From assembly GCA_964546145.1 (NCBI GenBank), contig CAZJIU010000052.1, positions 1-16,238 of the forward strand: 16,238 nucleotides of DNA, written 5' to 3'. The notes under the pieces are model-generated. The model saw only the letters and a program-made list of their open reading frames with translations. It was not told where the DNA came from and made no database searches. A program made the position numbers and the translations under genes. Origin of the DNA: CAZAKO01 sp964546145. Its GTDB lineage: Bacteria; Fidelibacterota; UBA2242. Of the stretch, positions 14,864 to 16,238 are shown in pieces; position 1 is the stretch's first letter; every line of letters starts with the position of its first letter.

Positions 14864-15760
14864 ATGAAAAAAACAGTTTACGGAACATTACTACTATTTT
14901 TAGGGATTCAGTTGATCCAGGCCGAATTGGAACAAACCGGCATGGCTTTTCTTAAACTACCTTACTCTGCCCAGACGGCAGCTACCGCTTCGGTCTTTGC
15001 CCAGAAAGGTGACTCGCCTCTATCTCTTTTTGAAAATCCCATAGGTATCCGCTCCGAGCAAACGATGCTCTCCTTTTCTCACCATTTCTGGTTTGCCGAT
15101 GTAAAAGCTAATGCTCTGGCAGTATCTTTTCCAGTGAAGACTGCATCTTTTGGATTTGGGATGACTTATATTCAAATACCAGCAGTGGAAATCCGCGATA
15201 CTCCGAGTGACGAACCGGCTGCTCAGGTCGAGCCCCAATACCTCTCATGTGCCGCCGGCTATCATCAAAACATTCTTAAGAAGTTAGATGCCGGGATAAC
15301 GATCAAGTATCTTTACGAGCATCTTTACACCTATACATCTTACGGTCTTGCAGTTGATCTGGCCGGCCGCTGGCGTGCGCCCAGCCTGCTGGATTTAACT
15401 CTGGTGCTCCAAAATATCGGTACGCTCAGTGCTGATCCAAGTGAAAATCGCCTGCCAACCACTCTCACCATTGGCATTGTTCGTCCTGAGCTTTTTGTGG
15501 GCAGCTCATTTAATGGTTCGCTCGGATTGAATCTGGGAACCAATCTAATCTCAGGCAGTACCAAAGCCCAAATTGGCGCCGAAGTTTGCTATCAGAATGC
15601 GCTGTCACTCCGCGGCGGTTTCGAACAGACTGCCAATGTCAACCGCGGGGCAATCGGTTTCGGATTGAGGGCGAGCAAATTTAGTCTTGATTATGCATTT
15701 TTATTTATGCCGGAGGGATTCAACTCCCCCCACATAATTACCCTGACCTATATTCCTTAA
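14864..15760 (+). CDS. Second PorV/PorQ-family outer-membrane beta-barrel
   Basis: A 298-residue outer-membrane protein with signal peptide MKKTVYGTLLLFLGIQLIQA, cleaved before E21. The mature start is a degenerate version of the same family signature: AFLKLPYSAQTAATASVFAQ (28-47), then SLFENPIGI (54-62) where the neighbour has YYNPAAL. The rest is amphipathic beta strand, including GRWRAPSLLDLTLVLQNIGTL and a final HIITLTYIP. It is probably a diverged paralogue of the upstream PorV-like barrel and may fill a PorQ-like role in the attachment complex. ATG 14864 lies 10 nt after the previous stop and starts the signal peptide directly; an in-frame ATG/GTG region as far up as 14735 overlaps the upstream gene and was not used. 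It is the last gene of the cluster, facing the convergent tonB-like gene. Confidence 0.8.
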   Translation: MKKTVYGTLLLFLGIQLIQAELEQTGMAFLKLPYSAQTAATASVFAQKGDSPLSLFENPIGIRSEQTMLSFSHHFWFADVKANALAVSFPVKTASFGFGMTYIQIPAVEIRDTPSDEPAAQVEPQYLSCAAGYHQNILKKLDAGITIKYLYEHLYTYTSYGLAVDLAGRWRAPSLLDLTLVLQNIGTLSADPSENRLPTTLTIGIVRPELFVGSSFNGSLGLNLGTNLISGSTKAQIGAEVCYQNALSLRGGFEQTANVNRGAIGFGLRASKFSLDYAFLFMPEGFNSPHIITLTYIP

Positions 15761-15765
15761 ACTAT

Positions 15766-15800
15766 CCCTTAAAACACCCAGTCAAATTTATTCTTAAGGG
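15766..15800. terminator. Weak hairpin between convergent genes, possible terminator
   Basis: A 7-bp inverted repeat, CCCTTAA (15766-15772) with TTAAGGG (15794-15800), has a 21-nt loop. It overlaps the tonB-like stop codon and follows the last T9SS gene by 5 nt. There is no clear T-tract on either strand and the loop is long, so termination is only a possibility suggested by the convergent arrangement. Confidence 0.25.
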
Positions 15801-16238
15801 CGCCCCTGAAGCCTGAAGATAATCGGGATAACCACATAAACGCCAACATTGCGGTCGCGCTGTTTGGCTGGAATAAACTTGGTCTTTTTAACGGCAGCGA
15901 TGGCAGCCTCATCGAGACCGGTATTAGGGCTAAAAATTTTACACTCTTGAACAACCCCGTTACTATCAATAAATGCTACCACATTGACAGTACCTTCTAC
16001 GCCGGCCTCAATGGCTATCGGCGGATAGATAGCCCTTTTCGCAATAGCAGCATAGCCACCTATCGGTCGCGGATCTTCGGAATGTTAAATATAAGGGATG
16101 ACTGGTTCTTTTTCAAATATGTGTGGCAATGGTGGTAGATCACTCGACCAATTATAATCTGTCAAATTGGTTGAATAAGAGTAACTAATCGTATCAATCA
16201 ATTGATCTTCGGGAACTTCGACTAGAACCGGTGGCCTG
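15794..16238 (-). pseudogene. TonB-type energy transducer, 3' part with an in-frame stop
   Basis: One frame reads from the window edge to TAA at 15796-15794. The first 50 visible codons hold VLVEVPEDQLIDTISYS and LPPLPHIFEKEPVIPYI, like the periplasmic linker of TonB proteins. The next codon, at 16087-16085, is TAA. The same frame then resumes with HSEDPRPIGGYAAIAKRAIYPP, EGTVNVVAFIDSNGVV, GLDEAAIAAVKKTKF and NVGVYVVIPIIFRLQGRP, a complete TonB C-terminal domain (TIGR01352/PF03544 type) of about 96 codons. TonB links the inner-membrane proton-motive force to outer-membrane receptors through this domain. With the stop read literally the product would lack it. The frame is unbroken on both sides, so this is a point nonsense change, an assembly error or recoding rather than a frameshift. 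The N-terminal membrane anchor lies outside the window. Confidence 0.78.

Noticed and set aside
15947..16138. A 63-codon plus-strand reading frame near the right edge
   Set aside because: It lies antisense to the tonB-like gene, has no recognisable motifs or ribosome-binding site, and the minus-strand reading gives a clear TonB domain.
1..16238. tRNA, rRNA, CRISPR array, insertion sequence or prophage genes
   Set aside because: No direct-repeat array, transposase or integrase motif, or recognisable RNA gene was seen; nearly all bases are in coding sequence.

Overview
The window looks like chromosome from a Gram-negative bacterium of the Fibrobacterota-Chlorobiota-Bacteroidota (FCB) superphylum. 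The main reason is a set of type IX secretion (T9SS) genes: a full-length SprA translocon, two PorV/PorQ-type outer-membrane barrels and a protein with a C-terminal T9SS sorting domain. Gene order, moderate base composition and protein style fit one of the less-studied FCB phyla (Neomarinimicrobiota, Cloacimonadota or similar) better than a classical Bacteroidota genome. That placement is inference and was not tested with a phylogeny.

Region A (1-2459, + strand) is an envelope-type operon: the C-terminal two thirds of an ABC ATPase, a six-helix membrane partner, a short YtrA-type GntR regulator and a membrane-anchored DUF2807 beta-helix protein. The genes abut one another and have good Shine-Dalgarno sequences. 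The operon ends at a clear intrinsic terminator (2502-2535), with a possible promoter overlapping it.

Region B (2592-15760, + strand) is a compact, probably co-transcribed cluster: rdgB, sprA, an M28-family glutaminyl-cyclase-like enzyme, prmA, a lipoprotein, a beta-propeller protein with a T9SS sorting domain, a PorV-like barrel and a PorQ/PorV-like barrel. From sprA onward the gaps run from +10 to -20 nt. The proposed logic is as follows. SprA is the outer-membrane pore. The cyclase converts N-terminal glutamine of exported proteins to pyroglutamate; both SprA and the propeller protein show Gln right after the predicted signal-peptide cleavage site. PorV-type barrels shuttle or anchor sorting-domain proteins. 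The propeller-plus-sorting-domain protein may be a compact counterpart of PorZ in the Bacteroidota attachment complex. RdgB (nucleotide-pool cleaning) and PrmA (ribosomal L11 methylation) are housekeeping genes embedded in the cluster. A 76-nt imperfect inverted repeat covers the sprA start codon.

Region C (15794-16238, - strand) is the 3' part of a convergent TonB-type energy-transducer gene. It has an in-frame TAA just upstream of the TonB C-terminal domain. No tRNA, rRNA, CRISPR array or insertion sequence was seen.
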